From Saccharicrinis aurantiacus (GTDB lineage Bacteria; Bacteroidota; Bacteroidia; Bacteroidales; Marinilabiliaceae): 64,000 nucleotides of DNA. The notes beneath the pieces are model-generated. The model did not search any database. It was not told the origin of the DNA and saw nothing but the letters and a program-made list of their open reading frames with translations. Both the position numbers and the translations under genes were made by a program. The DNA lies in contig NZ_LYBV02000034.1 in NCBI RefSeq assembly GCF_001660705.2, forward strand, positions 62,001 through 126,000. The letters are read 5' to 3'. The first letter of the stretch is position 1, and each line of letters begins with the position of its first letter. Shown one piece after another: positions 45,901 through 53,362 of the stretch.

Positions 45901-48900
45901 ACTCAGAGCCTTCATTATAGTCAATAGAATACGAATAATCTTGTCCGGTAACATAATCAGAATCATCTGATGGTGATACTTTTAACCACTCAGTACCTGA
46001 TGGAGTTACTTCCATAGGGTTATTACCGGTATTACTTACTTCAATCTTTACTACTTTATCTTCGCCATAGTTTAAACTTTCGCTAATTGACTCTTTATCC
46101 GCTGAGATAAACGGAGCTTCAATAATAGTACATGTTACAGGAACTGTAACTTCATCACCTGTAGAGGTTTTGAAAATAATAACATCGTTTAACTCCCCTA
46201 AATTTTCCGCATTAACACTTACAGTATAGTCTGAGAAGTTATCTGGGTGCAAATCTACAGGCATATACCCATCGATTGTAAAACGTTCGTTCTGAACTGT
46301 AACACTTTCGTAATATCCTATAGCACGTCCATCGTTACCAGCTATTAAATTTTGCGAATAGACACCCCCTTGGAAAACATCTCCAAAATCAACAGTATCA
46401 ACATTAAAGGAGAATTCAGCATCTCCACCACTGGTAATATTTAAGTTTATGGTATGTGTAACAGGATTATTAATTGGATCGGTAGAAACTACATTTATTC
46501 TCTCATCAAAATTACCTACATATAAGCTATCTGTTATAACAGTATATTCTATTTCAACTTCGCTATTTACTGGAATGGTACCATATGCATTGGTAACTTC
46601 CTGAACAGCACCACGACCTGGGTTCTTAAAATATACCGCATCACCTGTAGTTGGAGCATAGCCCGCAACAAAAGGATCATCTTGTGATGTTCCATAACCA
46701 TTGAGAACCAGCAAATCTCCAAGATCATAGTCCTCAATAGATACTAATGCAAAAGCACGGTTAAATCCTAAGTCCAAATCGTTTAAAACATTACCTAAGT
46801 CTTTATAGAAATAATCAATATCTCCACTTTGATGCAATACAATTTGGAAAGTAATAGGCTCATCTAACCAACCTACACCATTAGATTCATCCTCATCATA
46901 AAAGTAAGACCCATGAGAAACTTGATCGTACTGGATTATAAATTTACCCGGTAAAGCTTGGTAATAAATGTTACCACTTAAATGCAAATCAAAAGGCATA
47001 CCCCACGCACACACCATTTTACTTGGCTGAGCTTCACTATTATAACCAGCAGGTTTTGCATTAAACCATCCCTCATTAACAAAAGAAACAGCTCCTTGAT
47101 TTGTTATATAACACGTATCAAATGTATTTCCAAAGAATGGGAAACTAAAGCCCATTAATGCATCTTCGAAAACTAAACTTCCATCTAAAAGAAATTTATT
47201 ACCGATCTCAGTACCCGTTTGTGAAATATCAACCCACTCGAAGGCTTCTTCTTCATCTATTCCTGGGCTTGAAGTACCTGATACGTATCCGAATGTATGA
47301 ACAAGTTTATCGTCAAAATCAGGCATATTAGAACCATCAGCAAAACGAGGTATGTAATATTCTAGCGGATAAGCACCTTCATTTTTCAAGGTAAAAGAAC
47401 CTTGAACATTATTATCTAAAACAATATCATCAAAATAATTTGTCTCTGGAGTAACAACTGCTTTAGGTGGCATAGAGGAAGAACCAAATAAACTAAATTG
47501 ATGTGTTCCACCATTCTGTTCAGTTATTGTAACTACAGCGTTATCAATCCCTGAAGTTGTAGGTGTATATAAAAATTTAAAATTATGAGACCGCTCAGCC
47601 TGAATGGTGGTAGGTGCAAGTCCTACAAGAGAAAAAACATCATTTGATATTGATAAACTTAAAGAAGATCCACTACCACTATGGAATGCACCTAAACCAA
47701 TATTAGATACTTCTATTTCCATCTCTTTACTAACACCAACAAATACATTACCGTAATCTAGAATACCTTCGCTATCCATATGGTAAGTTTGGCCACTTAC
47801 ATCAAATGTTAAATCTAAAGATTTCCAATAATCTTCGAAGCCAACACCAAAAGCTTGAATCTTAGAAACATAATCACCATTAATTAAACTATCTGCATCA
47901 ACAGTAAACGATATAGTTTCAGACTCTCCGGGCTCCAGATACCCCTCTGTTTTATCTAATTTTACATATGGGTCTAACTCAACTAAGTTATTCATACCAA
48001 TATGGCACCAAACTTTAGTATCATCGTGATAAACATCTCTTAATAATTTCCACGTTGTACCTTGATCAGAACTATAATAAGAATAATTACTTGACGATTC
48101 ATTATAACCTTGTGAGGCAATTAACGGATATAAGTGACCTGGTGGTATATGAATTACCACAAAAAACACTTCGCCTTGCTTAAAGAAAATTTGATGATCA
48201 AGTTTTACCTCATCAAATGAACTTAAATCTCCTTCAGAATAAAAAGCCTGACGGTGAATTAAATCGGCAGTATAAATATCGTCACCCTTAAAAATCTCAA
48301 GGTACGCAGGCTCTTGTAGATCACGCTCTAAATATAAGGCCACTTCAATACCTGTTAGGTTAAAGCCAATAGAATTATTTACGTAATATTTGGTTGCAGC
48401 TGAATTTGGTACTTGAATATTTTCGTCGCCAATGATAACCATCGTATAAGACATCCACTCATCATCGAAATGATATAAATACCGTTCTTCAGGCTTTTGC
48501 TCAAACGGCGAAAAAGTTGCATCAGATTCAAATGAGTTAGAATTAATAGTTGGTACAACACTACCATGATAGGTTTTATAATAAATTCTTTCAGTAAGTT
48601 CTTCCTCTAAGATATCTTCATTCCCAACATGATAAGCTTCTAACTGATAACTTAGTAAACCTTCACCAGTATTACTTATAGTAAAATTATCTTCATATAT
48701 TTTATTTTGAAGTACATTAATTGAAAAGTCAATACTATCAGGATTAAGTTCAACAATTGGTCCATTATTAGTAATAAAACTAATTTGATTTGACAAAGAG
48801 GCTTCATTACCCCAACGATCAACGCCAGTTACTACAGAATAATAGGTAGTATTCGCCTCCAAATTCTTTAACTCATAGCTGTAGGTATCTCCTGCCTCAG

Positions 48901-50653
48901 CACTTGAGTTTTCTATTGCTTTATAGGTAAACTTTAAATTATCAGATGTAATTGGCTCATCGTAATAATATATATGAAAATAACGAGGCTTTTCATCATC
49001 TTCGTCGGCCGGAACAGTCCAGTTTAATAGAGCCATCGTAGAAGATTCTCCTTCACTTCGAAGGTCTGTAATTGGATCTGGGGCAATTCCTTCATCATTA
49101 AGCAAAGCCAAATAAGCATCGGTAGCACCTAAACCCATTTTTCCTGCAATGTTAGAGTTATACCCTATTGTATCAATAACGCTTGTACCACCTAAAAGAC
49201 GGTTCCATAATTGCTCCGCTGTAAAATTGTCAACACCATCATTATGATTACCAAACTGAGAAACCACTAAACCAGCAATACCTGAAACGTGTGGACATGC
49301 CATTGAAGTACCGTCGTAAAAACCGTATTCGTTACCAGGCATTGTGCTTAAAACACCATGATCCTCGCCTTGTTGAACATCACCACCTGGTGCACTTATG
49401 TCAATCCAAGTACCGTAGTTAGAATAAGAAGATAAGTGATTAGATGGATCTGTTGCGGCTACAGCGATGACCTTCTCATAGCAACCTGGCCAATAGTTTC
49501 CTTCTTCACCATTATTACCAGCAGCAAAAATTACCACTCCCCCTTTCATTGGGCTACCATCAAAATCACCTGCCTCTTCAATAAAATAGTCAATGGCGTC
49601 AAGAATAGATTCCTCGAGAATATCAGGTTGATTGTACCCCCAGCTATTTTGAGCAATTACTGCTCCATTATCAGCTGCATATACTAATGCATCTTCAGCA
49701 CTACCATTGGCGCTCTCTGACATAATCATACATGACATCAAACGCACACCGTCTCCTGAACCAGAGCCTCCGGCAACTCCTGCTACCCCAATACCGTTAT
49801 TGTTAGTTGCAGCAACTGTACCTCCAACGTGTGTGCCATGAGGAAGTGGGTCTATATCGCCAGTAAACGTAACGAAATTGAAACCATATATGTCATCAAT
49901 ATACCCATTACCATCACTATCTTCACCTGGTGTACCGTTAAGCTCAGCCTCATTAACCCACATATTTTGGATTAAATCCTCGTGCTGATGGTCCATTCCT
50001 TGATCAACAATAGCAATAATAACCTCGGGGCTACCCACTTGAGTTTCCCATGCTTTTAAAAGATTGACATCTGCTCTTGGCTCTCTAGGATTACCCGGAT
50101 TATCCTCAGTATTATGATAATGCCACTGCTGATCAAACATAGGATCATCAACAGTTACGTCACTATTAGAAAGTGCTGAAGGTCCTTTAACGACAGTTTC
50201 TGTTAGCTGAGTAATAGAATGCGGTATTAAACTTTTTTGATAAAATGGCTCCGCAACTTGAATTTCATCTAACTGCCCGTATGCAGATAAAACAGCTTTT
50301 AATTCATCTTCAGATTCCACAGATAGCTTGTACCATAAATGCAACCCATGCTTCTGATGTTTAGCGTCATGCTTAGGTGAGTATGGAAACAAACGCTCCA
50401 TTTTAGTTGTCTTAAACTTCACATTTAGTTTGTCAATATTTGATATACCAACACTTGTATACCCATTGGCTTCTGTTATCGACTTTAGGCCTGTTGGAGC
50501 TGAAACCATCTCAGGCTTAACTTTGATTTTAATAGCTCCCTTAAGTTGTCCGTTACTATATTGAGAGATCTCCTGTGCATTACCGATATTTGATAATAAC
50601 GACAAGCTCAATACAAGTGTGATTAGACGTAATTGTTTTAAAATTTCATTCAT
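42974..50653 (-). CDS. Giant S8 subtilisin-like peptidase with T9SS sorting domain
   Basis: 2559 aa. Signal peptide (about 1-26, NIGNAQ), an inhibitor-like propeptide (about 27-170), then a subtilase domain with the full triad: Asp in IIAIVDQGMD (D217), His in LPHGTHVGG (H272), Ser in YDGTSMACPHVSG (S450), and the oxyanion Asn in AQNSWGY. A fibronectin III-like domain (about 540-630) follows. Several repeats of choice-of-anchor D and BACON-like folds with GYNSEAQPSKMVCAWG-type lectin-like inserts fill about 640-2280. Cadherin-like segments (about 2300-2480; DPDGDEFTVKV, DPDEDPLTFEV) and a T9SS type A domain (IYPNPVSDVLRIYS to ITKI) end it. It should be secreted and degrade extracellular protein, feeding the SusCD pair downstream. 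Confidence 0.93.
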   Translation of the reverse strand: MNEILKQLRLITLVLSLSLLSNIGNAQEISQYSNGQLKGAIKIKVKPEMVSAPTGLKSITEANGYTSVGISNIDKLNVKFKTTKMERLFPYSPKHDAKHQKHGLHLWYKLSVESEDELKAVLSAYGQLDEIQVAEPFYQKSLIPHSITQLTETVVKGPSALSNSDVTVDDPMFDQQWHYHNTEDNPGNPREPRADVNLLKAWETQVGSPEVIIAIVDQGMDHQHEDLIQNMWVNEAELNGTPGEDSDGNGYIDDIYGFNFVTFTGDIDPLPHGTHVGGTVAATNNNGIGVAGVAGGSGSGDGVRLMSCMIMSESANGSAEDALVYAADNGAVIAQNSWGYNQPDILEESILDAIDYFIEEAGDFDGSPMKGGVVIFAAGNNGEEGNYWPGCYEKVIAVAATDPSNHLSSYSNYGTWIDISAPGGDVQQGEDHGVLSTMPGNEYGFYDGTSMACPHVSGIAGLVVSQFGNHNDGVDNFTAEQLWNRLLGGTSVIDTIGYNSNIAGKMGLGATDAYLALLNDEGIAPDPITDLRSEGESSTMALLNWTVPADEDDEKPRYFHIYYYDEPITSDNLKFTYKAIENSSAEAGDTYSYELKNLEANTTYYSVVTGVDRWGNEASLSNQISFITNNGPIVELNPDSIDFSINVLQNKIYEDNFTISNTGEGLLSYQLEAYHVGNEDILEEELTERIYYKTYHGSVVPTINSNSFESDATFSPFEQKPEERYLYHFDDEWMSYTMVIIGDENIQVPNSAATKYYVNNSIGFNLTGIEVALYLERDLQEPAYLEIFKGDDIYTADLIHRQAFYSEGDLSSFDEVKLDHQIFFKQGEVFFVVIHIPPGHLYPLIASQGYNESSSNYSYYSSDQGTTWKLLRDVYHDDTKVWCHIGMNNLVELDPYVKLDKTEGYLEPGESETISFTVDADSLINGDYVSKIQAFGVGFEDYWKSLDLTFDVSGQTYHMDSEGILDYGNVFVGVSKEMEIEVSNIGLGAFHSGSGSSLSLSISNDVFSLVGLAPTTIQAERSHNFKFLYTPTTSGIDNAVVTITEQNGGTHQFSLFGSSSMPPKAVVTPETNYFDDIVLDNNVQGSFTLKNEGAYPLEYYIPRFADGSNMPDFDDKLVHTFGYVSGTSSPGIDEEEAFEWVDISQTGTEIGNKFLLDGSLVFEDALMGFSFPFFGNTFDTCYITNQGAVSFVNEGWFNAKPAGYNSEAQPSKMVCAWGMPFDLHLSGNIYYQALPGKFIIQYDQVSHGSYFYDEDESNGVGWLDEPITFQIVLHQSGDIDYFYKDLGNVLNDLDLGFNRAFALVSIEDYDLGDLLVLNGYGTSQDDPFVAGYAPTTGDAVYFKNPGRGAVQEVTNAYGTIPVNSEVEIEYTVITDSLYVGNFDERINVVSTDPINNPVTHTINLNITSGGDAEFSFNVDTVDFGDVFQGGVYSQNLIAGNDGRAIGYYESVTVQNERFTIDGYMPVDLHPDNFSDYTVSVNAENLGELNDVIIFKTSTGDEVTVPVTCTIIEAPFISADKESISESLNYGEDKVVKIEVSNTGNNPMEVTPSGTEWLKVSPSDDSDYVTGQDYSYSIDYNEGSEFYAPSNVMEEGDKWDGPEDPFDPDTYWNAFPLPFEIPFYGESYDTIYIAINGVMTFLPDQETTEMGPIYYIPNTEGIQGFLAPMYCIGGLSSPDFYPETGIYTHAYEDKYVVRYQDIASFAGGSPASVEVWMFRDGTVKYTFDVPEYETSNVITGIVGMQNQDGTKGLQVSANTKGVIFDKTVITFTPQDTYEIEANSTKYFDINLNANSIFGGNYETDLVFANNTPSDPDFTIPVSLEVIGSDNVVISDTLHVGELFIAENPDEDSFYSNLYYDFNFTVRNEGSNPLEISRIMFTNGFNLGMIMGDKNKFGDPDATDDWVDIESNWINYTIRPNNEETFNLRIMPVNQESIEDMIYIQCNVEEGNIQIPVSAEFVQPPVISADQTKISVRANTIDEEQHRQFTFKNEGASNLEYSLGIGFDDPYSESFNVYSLQEYNFFTSSAEKPSIMKFENEGPVISTFSNDFERDEFNNILEHENTEVSENALGFNGSLPLSTATSFAAPAEGFNLSHVVLWYNYGEVLSSEIEVEIRGGHNNFFNTEVLHTYTYTHKADEATDYGNFITIDLEEQLFFYPKEKFYVVLHFEQKVLYPQGISVVPSPQLDRFYYGDGSFFIDAVNAGFGSLAWMVKAVEVEPSDNFWVMIDSEKEGSLAPGEETTVDLTFASIFALQGTNDALVQISSNDPLDSLVSVPVELYQNMGPAYPDGDAAYFSVYEMDTMLYRLRPYDPDGDEFTVKVVEDKPYFEYTQEGNDINFYFTPDYDGEGDHFIEVEGEDEYGNTSKFTLNISVMNLNRAPVVHQEIGEQVFPLESDEGIYMDLTDYISDPDEDPLTFEVFYSATDVLTHMQDGSAVVFTPRKLGDIEINIKATDIHGASVDTEFMAFVDHRVGVDDNEAVRVAIYPNPVSDVLRIYSNATNSQESLVQIYTITGEEILRREFILNNESALDLKHLTEGIYLLKLTQGEKVITKKITKI

Positions 50654-50673
50654 AGTGTGTGAAGTTTACCTTC

Positions 50674-50814
50674 TTATTTTTTACTCTTACTTTTTTCGAT
50701 TTTAGATTTCCTTTTGGCTTCTAATTTTTTTAGGAGCTTTTTAAAAACCTCGTTCTCTTTTTCTCTCTTTTCTATAAGCTGATAGATTTCTCTATCCTCC
50801 ATATCTGCTTCCAT
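50674..50814 (-). CDS. Small basic ORF (46 aa)
   Basis: ATG at 50814 to TAA at 50674, beginning MEADMEDREIYQLIEKREKE and ending KSKIEKSKSKK. Almost entirely Lys, Glu and Arg with heptad-like Leu/Ile, so a single charged helix or short coiled coil. It lies 20 bases upstream of the protease gene on the same strand, making it the first ORF of the cluster. It may be a real small protein or a translated leader; I recognise no family. Confidence 0.5.
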   Translation of the reverse strand: MEADMEDREIYQLIEKREKENEVFKKLLKKLEAKRKSKIEKSKSKK

Positions 50815-51137
50815 AAGCAACAAGCGTAATTATTGGTTATTTTTAATTAATGTCACAAAAAAGCCAAATTGTAGAGCTTTTGTGAAATAGAAAACCCTCT
50901 CAAATCATCACATTACTCGAACAAAACCTCAACATTTATAAAAACCAATGTCGCGTAATAGAATATTCCACCTCTCAACAAAAAGAGTATATATCTGTTA
51001 TTTAAGTATTAACCACCTCAACATCGACATCTCGTATGGATAATGCGCTAATTCTAGTGATTTTATGGCTTGAGTTTTGCAGATAGGCCCTATAGTTATA
51101 TATATTGACACAACATTAACACTACAACACAATACAC
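50815..51137. promoter_or_regulatory. Divergent control region of protease cluster and regulator
   Basis: 323 bases with no gene. It contains a 10-bp inverted repeat (TCACAAAA..GC with GCTTTTGTGA, 50853-50885) and three CTCAACA copies at 50928, 50974 and 51017 in the same orientation, spaced 46 and 43 bases. These could be operators for the adjacent regulator. No full TAnnTTTG promoter was found on either strand. Confidence 0.4.
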
Positions 51138-52760
51138 GTGAACACAATTATTCGATTTATTTCATTATGTGCCCTATTATTAGGGGGGGGCAATGGTTAT
51201 TCAAGCAGTTTTATTAAAGAAGATAGCCTGAAGTTTAAGTATAAGCAGGAAACACTACCCGAAGAGAAGTTAAAAATCATAATTGAGCTGATTAGACATA
51301 CCAGACAGTATGATTTAAAGAAATCGATATTATTTGGAACAGAAGCAGAGTTGTTGGCTAAACAGTATAATAGAGAACATGAATCTGCTTTGATTAATTT
51401 TGAAAAAGGGATCAGTGAATTTTATATTGGCAACTACGAAGAGGCCCTTGAGAATAACTACAATGCTGTACATTACTTTCATGATAATGAATTATATTTC
51501 AATTTAATGTATTCGTATTGTAATATCGGAGCCATATATGATAAACTTGAGAATTATGAAGAGGCAATAACTCTATATCATCAGGCATTACAAAATTACA
51601 ATTTACTTGATAAGAAAAAGCAAGAAAAAAGCCTTAGAGCCAAAGCCCAAATATATAATAATATTGCAAGTGCTAAAGAACGATTAAATTTGATTAATGA
51701 AGCTAAACAATATTACCAAAAAGGCTTACTTGAAGTGGCTGGTAAAAATTTTACAGATATTGAAGCATCTATTTATAATAATTTAGGTAAAATTGAAATG
51801 GCTAATGGTAATTACAATTTGGCTAAAGGTTATCTTGATAAGTCTATTGTATTACGTACTGAGTTAAATACCTTAGAGGGCCTTTCAAAATCTTATTATT
51901 TTTTATCTAATTACTATTCTGGGATCAACAATAATGATAGCGCTGAATGGGCCGCAAAAAAATCACTTGATTTAAGCCAACAAATAAATGCACTGGAACC
52001 TCAAATGGTTTCTCATATGTTCTTGTATCAGATTTATGAAAAGGAAAATAGAATTGCAGAAGCCCTAGAAGAATTTAAGAAATACAAATTACTTAGTGAT
52101 AGCCTTATAAACAAACAAAAAGTAACTCAAATATCACAGTTACAAGTTGCGTTTGAAATAGAGAGACTTGAGGAAAGAAATGAAAGAGATAAAGCGAAAA
52201 TGAAAATTCAGTTTATAATCTGGATCATTATCCTATCTGCACTCTTAATAGTTATATCGTTACTGTTTAGAATTTCACGTATTCAGAAACGAAGGATATC
52301 ACTTGAGAATTCTAATTTGGCATTAGATGTTGAAACAAAAGACAAAGAATTAACTACTAATGTGATGTATTTAGTTCAGAAAAATGAACTTTTAAATGCA
52401 GTCACAAAGGATTTGATTGATGTGAAACAAACAATTAAAGGCGATCAGAAAAAAGCGATTCAAAAGGTAATTTATAACCTACAATCGCAGTCCGACAATG
52501 AGGTTTGGCAAGAGTTTGAAATGCGCTTTAATCAGGTTCATAAAGATTTTTATGAGCAAATACGCGCCAAGCATCCTGATATTAGTCCATCAGAGGAGAG
52601 ACTATGCGCATTACTACGCTTAAATATGACCTCAAAAGAAATTGCCGCCATAACCCATCAAACCGTTAGAGGGGTTGAGGTTGCACGCGGAAGACTAAGA
52701 AAACGCCTTGGTTTAACTGGTATAGATATTAATATCATTACCTATTTGGAGCAATTTTAA
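51138..52760 (+). CDS. Membrane-anchored TPR regulator with C-terminal helix-turn-helix
   Basis: 540 aa with a GTG start. An N-terminal signal-like segment is followed by about six TPR units (residues 60-330; NLMYSYCNIGAIYDKLENYEEAITLYHQAL is one, given here only as the type pattern NIGAIYDKLENYEEAI). A membrane helix (about 354-376, FIIWIIILSALLIVI), a coiled coil and a LuxR-like C-terminal HTH follow (SPSEERLCALLRLNMTSKEI and TVRGVEVARGRLRKRLGL). This architecture is common in Bacteroidota, where a periplasmic TPR sensor is joined to a cytoplasmic DNA-binding domain. Divergent orientation suggests it controls the protease/SusCD cluster. Confidence 0.85.
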   Translation: MNTIIRFISLCALLLGGGNGYSSSFIKEDSLKFKYKQETLPEEKLKIIIELIRHTRQYDLKKSILFGTEAELLAKQYNREHESALINFEKGISEFYIGNYEEALENNYNAVHYFHDNELYFNLMYSYCNIGAIYDKLENYEEAITLYHQALQNYNLLDKKKQEKSLRAKAQIYNNIASAKERLNLINEAKQYYQKGLLEVAGKNFTDIEASIYNNLGKIEMANGNYNLAKGYLDKSIVLRTELNTLEGLSKSYYFLSNYYSGINNNDSAEWAAKKSLDLSQQINALEPQMVSHMFLYQIYEKENRIAEALEEFKKYKLLSDSLINKQKVTQISQLQVAFEIERLEERNERDKAKMKIQFIIWIIILSALLIVISLLFRISRIQKRRISLENSNLALDVETKDKELTTNVMYLVQKNELLNAVTKDLIDVKQTIKGDQKKAIQKVIYNLQSQSDNEVWQEFEMRFNQVHKDFYEQIRAKHPDISPSEERLCALLRLNMTSKEIAAITHQTVRGVEVARGRLRKRLGLTGIDINIITYLEQF

Positions 52761-52768
52761 CAAATACT

Positions 52769-52802
52769 AAAAAAGGGAAAGACATACTGTAAAATCTTTC
52801 CC
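52769..52802 (-). terminator. Terminator-like hairpin, minus orientation
   Basis: 8-bp stem (GGGAAAGA at 52775-52782 with TCTTTCCC at 52795-52802), followed on the minus strand by six T residues. It starts 9 bases after the regulator stop. Its T tract suits a minus-strand gene coming from the right, where only a pepP remnant now exists; on the plus strand it would be a weak terminator for the regulator. Confidence 0.6.
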
Positions 52803-52819
52803 TGCTCTATTTATCTTAG

Positions 52820-52954
52820 TTAATTGCTTACTATTTCCCCACTATTCGCAAAGGGATCGATCTTACTAATGCCAACTTTGTTTGCATTATCGGCTAATTT
52901 GGCTTATGGCCCCATCCATATTATATCTTCAACGTTAAAGTCTTCGCCAAAAAG
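52820..52954 (-). pseudogene. Remnant of pepP (Xaa-Pro aminopeptidase)
   Basis: The minus strand reads LFGEDFNVEDIIWMGP, stop, AKLADNANKVGISKIDPFAN, SGEIVSN, stop. This aligns without gaps to residues 72-115 of the intact pepP at 58427-59818 (LFGDDFTVDDIIWMGPQAK and onwards), with the Gln after GP turned into TAA. Only about 44 codons remain, so it is not functional. It is joined at 52949-52954 to a fragment of a different gene on the other strand. Confidence 0.88.
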
Positions 52955-53013
52955 AAGATCCACTTTACGGGTTTGATCAAGAAACATTTACACTAGATAA
53001 AATAGAAAACTAG
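52951..53013 (+). pseudogene. 3' remnant of a paralogue of the DUF4843-like lipoprotein gene
   Basis: The plus strand reads KEDPLYGFDQETFTLDKIEN then TAG, against KEDPLNGFDQGTFTLEKIAN at the end of the 33128-33946 lipoprotein. Upstream of KEDPL the similarity stops at the pepP piece. The last bases and the following terminator form the perfect 74-bp inverted repeat with the left locus, while the codons before it have diverged. Confidence 0.88.
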
Positions 53014-53080
53014 CATTTAAGATATGCAAACCTAACTAAAAGGGGAAGCACTTATTTTTTAATAAGTCTTCCTCTTTTTT
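53007..53080. repeat. 74-bp inverted repeat, right copy
   Basis: Exact reverse complement of 33061-33134. It contains the end of the lipoprotein remnant and a copy of the terminator hairpin in plus orientation (53042-53080, with six T residues). The stretch 53081-53362 that follows holds no ORF and no clear promoter, only AT-rich DNA leading to the second SusC gene. Confidence 0.95.
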
Positions 53081-53362
53081 ATTGAAAAAAACATAAACTA
53101 AATGTAACTTTTAAATTATTCTTATGTATAACAGACACTAGCCTACATAACTAAAAATTTATTATTTCTAAACTAACTTAAGTCAATACCTTTATTATTA
53201 AAACTATATAATAACGCTCTCTTACTCTAATCTTATACATTTTATTCTAGTATTTATTTAATACAATTATTCTTGTATTCTTTTATTATTGTGATGTGTT
53301 CTTAATTGGTTTCTGATATTAAAGTGTTGGCAATATTTTAATTACAAACTAAATTATTTCTA

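Noticed and set aside
52970-52987. Extension of pepP similarity upstream to an ATG at 52987
   Set aside because: The apparent match in this part is an accident; the same bases match the lipoprotein 3' end on the plus strand far better, so the pepP piece ends at about 52954.
33061-53080. Composite transposon or insertion-sequence pair
   Set aside because: The 74-bp repeats lie on a gene end and terminator, there is no transposase or integrase between or beside them, and no target-site duplication is visible.
53081-53362. ECF sigma/anti-sigma pair or promoter controlling the second SusCD pair
   Set aside because: No ORF or consensus promoter could be supported in this AT-rich stretch; TATTATTG in this region is only a near match.
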